Notes: a model not told the origin generated them from the letters alone. A DNA stretch of 64,000 nucleotides from G020354785 sp964521285 (GCA_964521285.1 CAZFQS010000007.1:99828-163827); one strand, 5' to 3'; shown: positions 27,426 through 38,839, numbered from the stretch's first letter. Numbers and translations: made by a program.

Positions 27426-30400
27426 TCAGAAGATAATGACTTTACTAATATGTATAAGTTCACTATTGGAAATTTTTACATAGTATATTCCCTTTGAATA
27501 TCCTGATATATTGATTATTTCTTTATAGAACCTGTCTGAGTATAATTTACTGTTATATATAACCTGACCCCGGCTATTGATAATTTCAAGTTTCAGTTCG
27601 TCAAATCCATTCATATCCAGTTCTAAATTAATTATATCATTGGCAGGATTCGGATAAATATTTACCTGAAAATCATTGACGGTAAAATTCTTTATATATG
27701 TACCTATGTTTACTCTGACAGTTTTTATTGTCTGGCAATCATTATTACCTGTTACAGTAACTGTATAAATACCCGGATTTGTGACCGTATAAACTGGATC
27801 TGTTGAGCTGTCCTGCCATAAATATGATTTATGGCCTCCACCTGCATCCAGGTCATGAGGAAGCGTTACCTGCAGATATCCGTGATCATCTCCAAAATCG
27901 ACTACCGGACTTTGTATGATGCTTAGGTTTAAAGTCATTGTATCATTTTCAGGTATAAGATCCTGATCAAGTATGGAATAAATTATAAATACTTTGTCAC
28001 CGGTCTCACTTAAATCTATTGCTGAGCTCAGCTGATAATCCAGTGTTCCGGGATTAAAAATCTCATCTCTGGGAACAAGTTCATAACCTATCAGTTCTTC
28101 ATCCAGATAATAGCTTACATAAATGTCGTCGTCAATTCCCAGGGCTTTATTCCCCAGATTACTTATTTCAATCTCAACGTCATTATAGATGCCACTGCAA
28201 ATATTTTCTGTAAGGTCAATGTTTGTGATGCTTATATCAGGCGTGATTAAATATATTGTTATATAGTCATTTCCATAACAGCCTGTTCGTGTATCTGTGA
28301 CTGTTACTCTGTAAATTCCTGATGTAGTTACAGTATATGTCTGCTCATCGTGTCCGTCCTGCCATTCATATTCGTAATAAGCACCATAGCCGGCGTCCAA
28401 TATTAATTCTTTTGCCTCAATGGTGTATGGATCCGGCTGAAGTCCGAAGTCTACCACAGGTTCCGGATACACTGATATTGTATCATAAAGTGTATCGTTA
28501 CTTGCCCTTAGATCTTTGTTCGTTGTTGCTACCAGGATAAATTTATAATCACCGGTACTACTTAAATCCTCAGTCCCGTCAAAAGTATGGCTTATTGTTG
28601 AACCGGGCATAAAATCAGATGCCAGCGAGAAGGAATCAGTTACATACGGGTCATTATCAAGCTTATACCTTACATACAGTTTTTTCCCTGTTGCCAGGGT
28701 ATCATTCCCGTTGTTTCTTATTTCAAGCTGAATTTCCGAAGAACTGCTAAAATCACAATTATCAAGCGGACTTATTAGTCTGTTGGGTAATATATCCAAT
28801 ATTTTTAGTCTTACTTTAGCAGTATCGTATGCTTCACAGTTATGCTCATCCCAGACTATAACATGGTATATCCCTGTAGTATCAGCTATATGTACCTGGT
28901 TAGTATCACCATCTTCCCACAGATAAGCGCTGTATCCGCTTCCCGGATCCAATTCGTAATATAATGCTTCCAGGGTTGTATCGGGGCCTATATCAACAGT
29001 AGGATAGCCGTAAACCTCGACATAAGTTACTATTGTATCATTACCGGGGATTGTATCACCTCCCATATCTGCATACAGCTTGAATTTATATGTTTCTATA
29101 GCGGACATATCAACAGCTCCCAGTGTAAATGTATATGGCATTGCCCTTCCTCTGAGTAGTGTCTCATCCAGGTTGAATATATCGGTAACCGGCGGTCCGT
29201 CGTTCAGTTCATAAGCCACTACAACCTCTTCACCTTTATCAATGCTATCTGTTCCGTAATTCCTTATCTGGACAGTTAAATATTCACTCGCACTAAGTTC
29301 ACAACTTGAAACTGGTGATAGCAGGCTGTCAATACCCATATCGTTGAACAACAATTCAATTAAGATGGAATCTACTGTTACACATCCGTTACCTCCGACA
29401 TCAGTAATTGTAACATAATATATACCGGGTTCTGTTATATGAAGGTTGTTGGCAGTAGACATATCTTCCCATAAATAACCATAAGTGGGAACAGGAGGCA
29501 CGTTAGGTCTTACTATAACAGTATCAGGTTCCTTTGTAGTAATAGTATCAACCCAGTTTGTTACCGGGTTCTGGTATACTTCAAACATTAATGTTGCAGT
29601 GTCATTATTAAGTTCATAAAACCAGGGATCGTCTTCAATTAAAGTGTATGCTATTACAGTGTATATCTTGGGTGTTACAATATCAATGGACTGATCAAAA
29701 GTATAATGTATTATATCGCCGGGATTAAAATCTGCTGCCAGCTTGAATGTGTCAATTACAGGCTGTTCGGACTCGAAATCCATGCCAACGATTATATCTT
29801 CGTTTGCAGCAAGTTTATTCAGACCAAAGTTTTTAATGGAAACGGATACTTTGTCAGGATTTGCATACTGACAGTCATCTTCAAGTGAATCTACTGACAG
29901 AACACCTATATCAGGAGGAGCAGCAAATATTTCAACATCATCTATAGCTATTCCCCTGTAATTGGTTTCAGAATCTGAAGCCCAGTAAATTCTAAATTTA
30001 ACTTTAGGTTCGGAACTTAATGCTGAAGGTAATAACTGGCGCACCGTCTCCCATCCGCTGCTTGTACCTGACCATCCTATTTCATTCACTGCTTCAACCT
30101 GTTCAGAATACCATCCCCAGTCCCATCCGTATGTATTTGTGTCAAGCAGATGCCAGGTCTCACCATCGTCATAGGAATATTGTACATTTGCACCGTCTTT
30201 ACCATATTCAGAAGTAAGCCAGTATTTCATCTGAAATATTTGTCTGCCTTCTTCTGTAAGATCATAGCATGAACTTATTATATAGGAACTATCGTTATAT
30301 ATATAATTACCATAAGGGGCAAGAATCCAGGAAGTCGGACTTCCCTGGATAACCGGGATACTCCCGTCAGGTTGCTTGCAAAGCCAGGTTGAGTTCTTGG

Positions 30401-32363
30401 GATCTTTTCTCCAGTACCCGGCATTTATTTCAAAATCAGTAAAACTGGGGATATTCAGACTTTCCTGAATAAATACCGGGTGGGTTAATGAATCGTTGGT
30501 AGGATCTTCATCACCACGGGCATCAGCTACAACAATGAATTTATTGTACTTACCCAGTACCGCGAAATTTGCCGGTGCTGAAAAAGTGAAAACAATGCTG
30601 TCATCCTGTGCCAGTGGAGTAAAGATGGTATCATAAATCCGGGGACCCGTAATTCCGGTTAATGAAAAGAACAAAGGTATTGTATCATTCGTAGGTCCTT
30701 CAGCATAATTTCTTATTACTACTTTAACTGAATCAAAACCAGTATTTATACAATCATCATTAGGCTCTATAATCCTCACTATACCTATATCATTAATCAG
30801 ATGATTTCCGGTTAAAGCAAAATTGTCTATGTTCCATCCGGCATAAGCATAACTAAAGTTTGACTGCTTAATTGCAAACCTGAACTGGACCGTATCCTGC
30901 CTTGAAGCTATATCATCAATATCATCAGACATGGTTAATTCTTCCCATCCGTAATCAGGTGTCAGCGCATCAATTTTACTGTTCCAGATGGTCTGCCAGC
31001 TATCCTTATTATCAAACCTTATATCTATGGTCCCGAGATCATTCCCCTCAAAAGCAACCCACTTTCTGAAGTTCAGCTTAACATTAGCATAGTATTTACA
31101 GTTTAATACAGGAGATACCGCAAAGTAAGCATTGGTTGAGTCAATATTGAGCAGATATTTGCCGTCCTCAGTCAGATCAGTACCCATAATTTTATTTCCA
31201 CTATAGGCATACGGAGGGTCACTGCTTATATGAGCATAAAGTCCCTGCGGGATATCAATTTCAAAATCATAATCCATATCCCACCCTTTATCTGTTTCAA
31301 AATTATCTGAAAAGATTGATTCTTCAACCGTATTCTGACCAGAAGGTGTTATATCTGAATCAGGATAATTTGAGCCGTTAACATCTATTCCATCTTCTTC
31401 CAGCATAAATTTAGTTATACTGTTATGATCTGCATCTGACTTGATATCAGCTAAAAGCCAAATGGAATTCAATCCAATGTTTAGTGTATGATTCAGGCTG
31501 CTAAAGGTAATTTCACCACCGGAAATACCTGCTGATGTGCCTATTTTTGTTGAAACACCTTTACGTTTTGTCTTAAATATACTATCGTGAGTAGCTATCA
31601 ATTCAAATCCATTTGTCTCAAATATAGAGTTATCGGGACATAATGATTTAATTGATAATGAATTCAATATTGCCTGGCTTGTATTACCAACGATCACTAT
31701 ATCTACGCGGAATACAGGTATATCTGTCAGTCCCGACGGCACTAAATCATGATTTACATTTTTTGCATCTGTTGAATATACGTATTTTATTATTGCATCT
31801 TTTTCCTCAATAATTACTTCATCAACACATACACCATGTCCGCCTCTTGAAATACCCATAAAACCAATATAAAAGTTATTAACAAGATATTTTGTGTCAA
31901 TTTCATGAATATTAAAAGTTTCCAAATCCCAGTAAGCAAACTCATCAGGGTATGTTTCAATGGTATCCCACTGGCCGGTAGCTCCGACTTTGAACAGGAG
32001 CCTTAATTCATCTATTCCCCAGACACTCTGATATTGCGCATGTCTGAATGTAAGCTGGGGCATACTTGAGGTACTTAAATCAATAGGAGATGAGACCAGT
32101 GTTCTGATATTCGGATTCAAATCGGCCCAATAGAATAAAGCATTATAATTTCCTTCATATGCAGAAGGAGGATTCAAATTATGACCACCGTTCTGAAAGT
32201 CCCATTTTATATTTTCATCAGGCGGTAAACTTGTCCAGCTTTGCCTGTCTGCTGCGGTTTCAAAGTCAGAATCCAAATATCTGAGTGTATCTGTTTGTGA
32301 AAAAATATTTAACAGTGTTAAACCTGCTATTACTAAAAGTGAATAAAATTTTTTATATTTCAT
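27426..32363 (-). CDS. Giant surface/secreted protein with CARDB-like and PKD-like repeats and a type A T9SS sorting domain
   Basis: The protein has 1645 residues with a signal peptide (about 1-22). An N-terminal jelly-roll (MAM/concanavalin-like) module (about 28-185) and a second, related module around 350-520 (FSDNFETDKGWDMDY to GWNIDNFALTG) are followed by a third (WRKDPKNSTWLCKQP to RGIAIDDVEI). Four double modules of roughly 190 residues come next, each a CARDB-like beta domain (VSVSIKNFGLNKL, LTVQIRNYGTDSI, IQLEIRNNGNDTL, VEIEISNLGNKAL) and a PKD-like domain (YLWEDG...GIYxVTVTD...C). The final 80 residues are a type A sorting domain: VNIYPNPANDIINLEL and GIYYVKISN. It should be exported by the type IX system and held at or released from the cell surface. 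Adhesion or glycan binding is a guess; no catalytic domain is seen. Confidence 0.85.
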   Translation of the reverse strand: MKYKKFYSLLVIAGLTLLNIFSQTDTLRYLDSDFETAADRQSWTSLPPDENIKWDFQNGGHNLNPPSAYEGNYNALFYWADLNPNIRTLVSSPIDLSTSSMPQLTFRHAQYQSVWGIDELRLLFKVGATGQWDTIETYPDEFAYWDLETFNIHEIDTKYLVNNFYIGFMGISRGGHGVCVDEVIIEEKDAIIKYVYSTDAKNVNHDLVPSGLTDIPVFRVDIVIVGNTSQAILNSLSIKSLCPDNSIFETNGFELIATHDSIFKTKRKGVSTKIGTSAGISGGEITFSSLNHTLNIGLNSIWLLADIKSDADHNSITKFMLEEDGIDVNGSNYPDSDITPSGQNTVEESIFSDNFETDKGWDMDYDFEIDIPQGLYAHISSDPPYAYSGNKIMGTDLTEDGKYLLNIDSTNAYFAVSPVLNCKYYANVKLNFRKWVAFEGNDLGTIDIRFDNKDSWQTIWNSKIDALTPDYGWEELTMSDDIDDIASRQDTVQFRFAIKQSNFSYAYAGWNIDNFALTGNHLINDIGIVRIIEPNDDCINTGFDSVKVVIRNYAEGPTNDTIPLFFSLTGITGPRIYDTIFTPLAQDDSIVFTFSAPANFAVLGKYNKFIVVADARGDEDPTNDSLTHPVFIQESLNIPSFTDFEINAGYWRKDPKNSTWLCKQPDGSIPVIQGSPTSWILAPYGNYIYNDSSYIISSCYDLTEEGRQIFQMKYWLTSEYGKDGANVQYSYDDGETWHLLDTNTYGWDWGWYSEQVEAVNEIGWSGTSSGWETVRQLLPSALSSEPKVKFRIYWASDSETNYRGIAIDDVEIFAAPPDIGVLSVDSLEDDCQYANPDKVSVSIKNFGLNKLAANEDIIVGMDFESEQPVIDTFKLAADFNPGDIIHYTFDQSIDIVTPKIYTVIAYTLIEDDPWFYELNNDTATLMFEVYQNPVTNWVDTITTKEPDTVIVRPNVPPVPTYGYLWEDMSTANNLHITEPGIYYVTITDVGGNGCVTVDSILIELLFNDMGIDSLLSPVSSCELSASEYLTVQIRNYGTDSIDKGEEVVVAYELNDGPPVTDIFNLDETLLRGRAMPYTFTLGAVDMSAIETYKFKLYADMGGDTIPGNDTIVTYVEVYGYPTVDIGPDTTLEALYYELDPGSGYSAYLWEDGDTNQVHIADTTGIYHVIVWDEHNCEAYDTAKVRLKILDILPNRLISPLDNCDFSSSSEIQLEIRNNGNDTLATGKKLYVRYKLDNDPYVTDSFSLASDFMPGSTISHTFDGTEDLSSTGDYKFILVATTNKDLRASNDTLYDTISVYPEPVVDFGLQPDPYTIEAKELILDAGYGAYYEYEWQDGHDEQTYTVTTSGIYRVTVTDTRTGCYGNDYITIYLITPDISITNIDLTENICSGIYNDVEIEISNLGNKALGIDDDIYVSYYLDEELIGYELVPRDEIFNPGTLDYQLSSAIDLSETGDKVFIIYSILDQDLIPENDTMTLNLSIIQSPVVDFGDDHGYLQVTLPHDLDAGGGHKSYLWQDSSTDPVYTVTNPGIYTVTVTGNNDCQTIKTVRVNIGTYIKNFTVNDFQVNIYPNPANDIINLELDMNGFDELKLEIINSRGQVIYNSKLYSDRFYKEIINISGYSKGIYYVKISNSELIHISKVIIF

Positions 32364-32488
32364 CTTGTAACTATACTTTTTATTAGAACTTTGTTAAAAA
32401 TATTTACGTATAAATTTATATAAAGTTTTCAATTATTCTATTATTCTTCAGTAAGATAGGTTAAATTTACTCACAAAATCGTTAATTC

Positions 32489-35400
32489 ATGAACCGTCTG
32501 ATATTTTTTTTAGCAATAAATTTACTTGGTTTATCATTATGTGCTCAAACTGACAATTTGTTCTGGTTTGCAGCTCCCGATGTTTCAAGCGTGCATGGCT
32601 CAGGAGAACCGGAAGGAGGAGACGGAAGGCCGATATATATGCATTTTACTGCAGTTTTGCCAACTACCGTCACATTGAGTCAGCCCGCCAACCCGGGCTT
32701 TACACCCATTACTTTCAGCCTGGATGCACTGGAACATTACTCCATTAAGTTAAGTGACATTATGGATCCAAGTATGATAGAAAATTATCCCCAGAATTTG
32801 CCCCTGGCACCAACAGATTCTATACAAAAAAAAGCCTTTTTAATTACTGCAGGTCCGGGTGAAATAACATGTTATTATGAACTGGATAATTACTGGAACA
32901 GGGATATTTTTGCCTTGAAAGGCAGAAATGGTCTGGGCAAAAATTTTTATGTATCCACACAGAATTTTTTTGATAACGGACTTTATGGAGGAACCGCATG
33001 GAGTGGTTTTGTAGTAGCCGCTACTGAGAACGATACCCGCATAGTTGTTTATCCGAATGATGACTGGCTGTACCCTAATCCTCCAATTGCCGATTCGATA
33101 GTATTTTATCTTGATAAGGGAGAAACATTTGCTTTCAGAGCTGAAGAGAGATTTGCAAACAGACATATTAACGGGGTAAGAGTGAGATCTGATAAAAAAA
33201 TTGCAATCACCGGATATGATGATTCAATGGCCCAGGCCAGCGGTTGCCGTGATATTTTTGGAGACCAGCTGGTACCAATTAGTCTTTTCGGCCGTGAATA
33301 CATTGTTATGAAAGGCCAGCTGTTTTCCAATGAAAAATTTTTTGTAACTACCTTATATCCTAATACCCAGATATTTGTAAATGGCATATTTCAGGAAACA
33401 GTTGCTGCTGCAGGTGAAGTAAGAAGTTACGATGTTACAACCAACACTGTTTATGTGAATACATCACAGCCTTCAATGGTAGTTCATATTACTGGTTACG
33501 GATGTGAAATGGGTGGGGCTTATCTTCCTACGATTGAAGGTTGTACAGGTTCATACAGTGTTACATTCACAAGAACACCCAATACCCTGGACGGATTTTT
33601 TATGAATCTCATGGTTAGAAATGATACAACAACTGGAAGTCCAACAAAAAATCAAAGTGTGAGAAATTTTACAATTACCTGTAACAGTAGTACTGATACT
33701 ATACCTGAGAATTATTTTGATTTTATTTTGGATTCATCATGGGCTGTTATGAAAAACACCATGGAAGTAAGGAATTATATAAGCAACAAGATTACTTCAG
33801 GTTCTGAGGCGATGGTTAGTAATAAAATTGCCAGATTTCACCTGGGTGTGATTAACGGGGGTACCACTACAGGATGTAAATACGGATATTTTTCTGATTA
33901 TGCTTCGGAAAAAGGCAGTGCAGGTATTGGAGGAGCCTATGCTCCCAAACTATATACACTTTGTTCACTGGATCCTGTCAGATTAGTCGCAAGCGGGGGG
34001 GTAGCCTATCAGTGGACAGGTATTAGTAACCCGGCAGATACTAACAATCTGAGTTCCACAACAGTGCCGGACCCCATTTTTGCTCCTGATTCAGCAGGAC
34101 TGTATACATTTCAGGTACTTATAATAAGGGAATGTTTTGCAGATACTGCGCTGACATTAAATATATATGCTTTAGCCGGACCTGTAGCACTTTTTAATAT
34201 AAAGGAAAAACAGGGTTGTTCGCCTTTTTCACCCATATTTACCAATCAGACTGATCCTGTGAGGGCAGAGACTATGGAGTGGAATTTTGATACAAGATAC
34301 AATGACTGGGTAGACGATGCAACGCTGACAAATCCTTTTACCTGGCCTTATCCTGAGAATAATACTGATACTATTCAGGAATACACGATAAAATTACTGG
34401 CCAAAGCAATCTTTGGCGAGTGCCCTAATAGTATCTCCAAGACTATTAAAGTACTGCCCAATGTAAAAGCAGGATTTCTCACAGATACTGTTTCAGGATG
34501 CCATCCCCTGCAGGTCCAGTTTACTGATACGACTTTCGGCTCCCTGGATACTGTGAAAACATACTGGGATTTTGTTACAAATCAGATGACATATGATTCA
34601 ATTATCAGCCACACATTCAATAATTTCGCAGCACATGATACCGTTTATTCTGTAAGGTTAATAGCTTATTCGACCTATAACTGCAATGATACGGCAATGG
34701 CAGATATTACTGTGTATCCCTATATTAATGCAAATTATTCAATCAGCTCGATAATTGACTGTTCTCCCTTTGAAACGACCCTGAATCCTATAATTTCTAC
34801 CGGTGTAGACACTTTTTTCTGGAATATTTATGATTTGAACAGGACAATAATAGACAGTTCATTTATAAGAACCACAAAAAATAGCTTTAATTTCAATCAC
34901 AATGATAATACACAGCCTAATCCCGATACCATTTTCATAGCGATGAATGGGGTAAATGACTATGGATGCCGCGATACTGCAAGTACCAGAAGATTAATTG
35001 TTTACCCGGAAGTTCATTCATTGTTTAATGTGGTACCTGATGATATATGTGATTCTGTCAGGGTAGACTTTACAAACAATTCTATAGGGTATAATTTAAT
35101 GTTTGACTGGGATTTTGGAGACGGTATATCCTACACGGATACTTCGAAATTACCGTTTCGACACAGATATTTTAACAGAACGGATAACGATACTTCTTAT
35201 ATAGTAAAACTTATTACAATATCGGATTACTCATGCAGGGATACAATAACTGACATAGTTATTGTTCATCCTTATGTTAAGGCTATATTCGGACTGGAAT
35301 TTCTAAATAACTGCAGCCCCCTGGATGCAAAGCTTCCGAATTCATCCAAGGGAGGGGACAGGTTTGACTGGTATTTCGGGGATGGCGGTAATGATTCCGT

Positions 35401-38400
35401 AATATATACTCCGGACACTATGTATCATCACTTTGTAAATCCTTCAAATAACGATACCACATATTATATAAAACTTGTAGCCACAAATTTCGAATTGTGT
35501 AAGGACTCAATGACCAGATCAGTCCTGTTATACCCCATGGTAATAGCTGCTTATGATTTTGCGACCCCCAATACGGGATGTAATCCCCTTACTGTGGACT
35601 TTATAAATAATTCGCAGGGTAATAATCTAACCTATCTCTGGAATTTTGATGATGGCTCAACTTCGAGTAATCCAAATCCGGTTAACAAGGTTTTTGAAAA
35701 TTATAGCTCCAGTGATAAAATCTTTAATGTGCAACTAACCGCGACAAATCCAATTGGATGTGATAGCACTGTTTCAAGGGATGTTACAGTTTATGCCCAT
35801 GTAGATGCTAAATTTACTATTAGCAAGGTTGATAGTTGTTCACCATTTAAAATAAGGCTAAATAACAATTCCCAGGGAGGCATAACAGATTTTATATGGA
35901 AATATACACCGGATGATTCGATAGTGTTAAATAATCCTTCTAATCCTGATATTCCGGTTTACAGAAATATTGATGCTGTACCCCATGTTTATGAAATTAA
36001 ACTGCGGGCATTAAGTGCAAATTGTGAAGATGTATATATTGATACCATAACAGTTTATCCGGAGATACATGCAGATTTTAATCCTGACAGGACACAGGGA
36101 TGCCAGCCTTTAACCGTAGCTTTCAGCAATAATACCAATATCCTGGCAAATATGTCTTTTTACTGGGATTTTGGCGACGGGACATATTACATTGGTGCCA
36201 ATCCGGCTAACCATCTTTACAGTCATACCAGTCCGAATAGCAGATTTTATGATACCAGGTTAGAGGCAACTAGTGAATATTTTTGCTATGATGATACTAC
36301 TGTTCAAATTGAGGTTTATCCCTTTATCAGGGCGCGTTTCACAATAAACAAGCCTTATATATGTTCGGATGAGACATTTTTGATTGACAGGTCAGGGTCA
36401 GGGGGAGGAATTGACCAGTACTTCTGGGATTTTAACAATGATGGTATTTACGACTCAAATAACAGTAATCCGAGTTTTGAATATACATATGCAAATACAG
36501 GCACATTATCCCGGAACAATCTGATAAAACTCCGGGTCACAAATACTCAGGGATGTGATACTTCACATACAGGTTCAATTTTGGTACATCCGCAAGTTAG
36601 GGCAAACTTCAGTATTGATGACACTGAACCGTGCTATCCGCATCTGACTTCATTTACAAATATGTCTAATGATATTGGCATTGTTTCAACATATTTTAAC
36701 TGGGACTTTGGTGATGGTTCAAATACCAGTGAGACCCATCCCGAGCATTTTTATAAAAACTTCAGTTATACTGATGACAGGCAATTAACAATTAGATTGA
36801 CAGCAGCTTCTGATTTCGGATGTGACAGTACAGTATCCCGGACTATTACAATTCATCCCAAACCAAATGCTGAATTTGAATTTGTAGGTAAGTCTGCCGA
36901 TTGTCCTCCATTTACTCCGGACATTGACAACATATCAGAGGGTACAAATCTTTCTTATAACTGGACTCTGGAAAATGGTTCAGTAAGCTCCAGTACGGAC
37001 TTTGAGCCTGTAAGCACTTTTGCGAATGTAAGTAATGACATTCTGTCAAATAGGGTCACTTTAGTCACTACAACTGAATTTGATTGCAGAGATACTTCAG
37101 AGCTGATCCTGCAGGTTTTTCCAGGAGTTACTGCGGATTTTACAGCTTCACCGCAATGGGATGGCTGTGATCCGTTAATATTGGATTTAGATGGTCTTCA
37201 TAATGAGAATGCGGTAAATTTTATGTGGGACTTTGATGATGGAAGCCTGAGTACCCTGGAAAATGTTCAGCACCTTTTTACAAATGATGGAGCCACTAAT
37301 AGAGAATTTGAAGTGTACTTCAGAGCATTATCAGCTTACGGATGTGAAGATGACACAGTAAAGATTGTAACGGTTTATCCTAGCCCCTCACCTGAGTTTT
37401 CACCAGCCCCTGTTTTGCAGGAGTACGACTCTGTAAATGACATGACCAGTGTTACTTTTACAAATTTAACTATTCATCAGGGTATATGGGGTTATGAATG
37501 GAATTTTGGTGATAATACTACAAGCGATAACAATAATCCCACGTTTGTGCATACTTACGGCAATTTATTCTGGGGAAACCCGGTAGACAATTATGCTGTG
37601 CCTGTTACATTATATGCTGTTAACACGAACAATCCTGAATGTAACAACATTATTTCACATGATATTATAATACTTCCTCCCAGACCACAGATAAATATTG
37701 GAGAAGATGTTTCCGGTTGTGTTCCTCTGGAAGTTGGATTCAGTGCAACTGTGAAGTATACTGATAATACATATGACTGGGATTTTGGATATAATAATGA
37801 AACATCGTCTGCAGCCGAACCTCTATTTGAGTACACTGAGCCCGGAATTTATATGGTTAGGCTTATTGTAAACGGACCGGGTGGAGTAAATGTCGACTTT
37901 AAGGAAATTACAGTGCATACAAATCCTGAAGTAGATTTCACATTTGCTCCAAGTGAAGTACTAAAAGAAAGCCAGACAGAACCTTCTGAAGAGATAAAAT
38001 TTTATAATAATACCAAATTCGGTGAAAATTATGAGTGGTATTACAGGTATGAGGCTGATTATGAAAGAATTGAAGAGCCTTTTTCAGTAGAAAAAGAACC
38101 ATTCCTTGTATTATATGATACGGGTTACTATTATGTGACACTGGTAGCAGAAACTTCATATGGATGCAGGGATTCACTTATTCATCCAACACCGATATAT
38201 GTTAAGGGAATAAAGGAATTTGAAATGCCGGATTACTTCTATGTTAATCCTGATAATATTGCCAGCGGAACGTATGAAAAGAATGTCCCTATGGATGGCC
38301 TGTTTTTCCCAAGATCCATGGGTGTAGAAAAATATAAACTTGAAATTTATAACCGCTGGGGTGAGCTGATATTCAGCACTGATAATATAAATACCGGCTG

Positions 38401-38554
38401 GAATGGTTGTATTGACAATAATCCGGAACATCCGGTCAGCCAGGGTGTTTATGTCTGGAAAGTAAAGGCTACATTTACTAATGGACAGACAAAGATATAT
38501 GCCGGAGATGTTACCCTTCTTATTAATCCTGAAAGAAGTACCCCGGATAATTAG
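32489..38554 (+). CDS. Giant PKD-repeat surface protein with IgGFc-binding-like head and type B (CHU_C) T9SS sorting domain
   Basis: The protein has 2021 residues. A signal peptide (1-19) precedes an N-terminal region (about 20-500) resembling the IgGFc-binding domain of bacterial surface proteins (DNLFWFAAPDVSSVHG, then TAWSGFVVAATENDTRIVVYP and KIAITGYDDS). About fifteen PKD-like domains of 80-100 residues follow (about 560-1910), several with the WDFGDG hallmark. Most have one Cys early (GCxPL) and one late (GCxD). The end is a gliding_CHU_C type B sorting domain: YKLEIYNRWGELIF, GWNG, SQGVYVWKVKATF. Such proteins are exported by the type IX system and stay on the surface, for example as gliding or adhesion filaments like SprB. 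The PorP/SprF gene downstream is the expected partner. Confidence 0.88.
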   Translation: MNRLIFFLAINLLGLSLCAQTDNLFWFAAPDVSSVHGSGEPEGGDGRPIYMHFTAVLPTTVTLSQPANPGFTPITFSLDALEHYSIKLSDIMDPSMIENYPQNLPLAPTDSIQKKAFLITAGPGEITCYYELDNYWNRDIFALKGRNGLGKNFYVSTQNFFDNGLYGGTAWSGFVVAATENDTRIVVYPNDDWLYPNPPIADSIVFYLDKGETFAFRAEERFANRHINGVRVRSDKKIAITGYDDSMAQASGCRDIFGDQLVPISLFGREYIVMKGQLFSNEKFFVTTLYPNTQIFVNGIFQETVAAAGEVRSYDVTTNTVYVNTSQPSMVVHITGYGCEMGGAYLPTIEGCTGSYSVTFTRTPNTLDGFFMNLMVRNDTTTGSPTKNQSVRNFTITCNSSTDTIPENYFDFILDSSWAVMKNTMEVRNYISNKITSGSEAMVSNKIARFHLGVINGGTTTGCKYGYFSDYASEKGSAGIGGAYAPKLYTLCSLDPVRLVASGGVAYQWTGISNPADTNNLSSTTVPDPIFAPDSAGLYTFQVLIIRECFADTALTLNIYALAGPVALFNIKEKQGCSPFSPIFTNQTDPVRAETMEWNFDTRYNDWVDDATLTNPFTWPYPENNTDTIQEYTIKLLAKAIFGECPNSISKTIKVLPNVKAGFLTDTVSGCHPLQVQFTDTTFGSLDTVKTYWDFVTNQMTYDSIISHTFNNFAAHDTVYSVRLIAYSTYNCNDTAMADITVYPYINANYSISSIIDCSPFETTLNPIISTGVDTFFWNIYDLNRTIIDSSFIRTTKNSFNFNHNDNTQPNPDTIFIAMNGVNDYGCRDTASTRRLIVYPEVHSLFNVVPDDICDSVRVDFTNNSIGYNLMFDWDFGDGISYTDTSKLPFRHRYFNRTDNDTSYIVKLITISDYSCRDTITDIVIVHPYVKAIFGLEFLNNCSPLDAKLPNSSKGGDRFDWYFGDGGNDSVIYTPDTMYHHFVNPSNNDTTYYIKLVATNFELCKDSMTRSVLLYPMVIAAYDFATPNTGCNPLTVDFINNSQGNNLTYLWNFDDGSTSSNPNPVNKVFENYSSSDKIFNVQLTATNPIGCDSTVSRDVTVYAHVDAKFTISKVDSCSPFKIRLNNNSQGGITDFIWKYTPDDSIVLNNPSNPDIPVYRNIDAVPHVYEIKLRALSANCEDVYIDTITVYPEIHADFNPDRTQGCQPLTVAFSNNTNILANMSFYWDFGDGTYYIGANPANHLYSHTSPNSRFYDTRLEATSEYFCYDDTTVQIEVYPFIRARFTINKPYICSDETFLIDRSGSGGGIDQYFWDFNNDGIYDSNNSNPSFEYTYANTGTLSRNNLIKLRVTNTQGCDTSHTGSILVHPQVRANFSIDDTEPCYPHLTSFTNMSNDIGIVSTYFNWDFGDGSNTSETHPEHFYKNFSYTDDRQLTIRLTAASDFGCDSTVSRTITIHPKPNAEFEFVGKSADCPPFTPDIDNISEGTNLSYNWTLENGSVSSSTDFEPVSTFANVSNDILSNRVTLVTTTEFDCRDTSELILQVFPGVTADFTASPQWDGCDPLILDLDGLHNENAVNFMWDFDDGSLSTLENVQHLFTNDGATNREFEVYFRALSAYGCEDDTVKIVTVYPSPSPEFSPAPVLQEYDSVNDMTSVTFTNLTIHQGIWGYEWNFGDNTTSDNNNPTFVHTYGNLFWGNPVDNYAVPVTLYAVNTNNPECNNIISHDIIILPPRPQINIGEDVSGCVPLEVGFSATVKYTDNTYDWDFGYNNETSSAAEPLFEYTEPGIYMVRLIVNGPGGVNVDFKEITVHTNPEVDFTFAPSEVLKESQTEPSEEIKFYNNTKFGENYEWYYRYEADYERIEEPFSVEKEPFLVLYDTGYYYVTLVAETSYGCRDSLIHPTPIYVKGIKEFEMPDYFYVNPDNIASGTYEKNVPMDGLFFPRSMGVEKYKLEIYNRWGELIFSTDNINTGWNGCIDNNPEHPVSQGVYVWKVKATFTNGQTKIYAGDVTLLINPERSTPDN

Positions 38555-38783
38555 TAAATTTTCGCAATAAATGAAAGCTCCGGTATATGGGGTTTATTAC
38601 TTTAACCTCTGGAAAGTTTTATTAATGTAAATGATAAATACGTTTGTCAAATGTTAATAATATTATGATATTTGAAGTTTATAAATTTTTCTTACCTGTG
38701 TTCATAATTAGTTAAAGAATAATGAGTTAACATTTAAAAAATTAGTTAATTTTCAAAATATCAATTTATAACTATATATAGGA

Positions 38784-38797
38784 TTAATACGTATTAA
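38784..38797. promoter_or_regulatory. Perfect 14-bp palindrome upstream of the PorP/SprF gene
   Basis: TTAATACGTATTAA is a perfect palindrome 42 bp before the porP/sprF-like start codon, in a 285-bp intergenic region. It could be a regulator binding site, but AT-rich palindromes also arise by chance in this genome. Confidence 0.3.
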
Positions 38798-38839
38798 CAT
38801 AAAGGAAATGCATTATTAGTAATATATTAATCGCAATTA

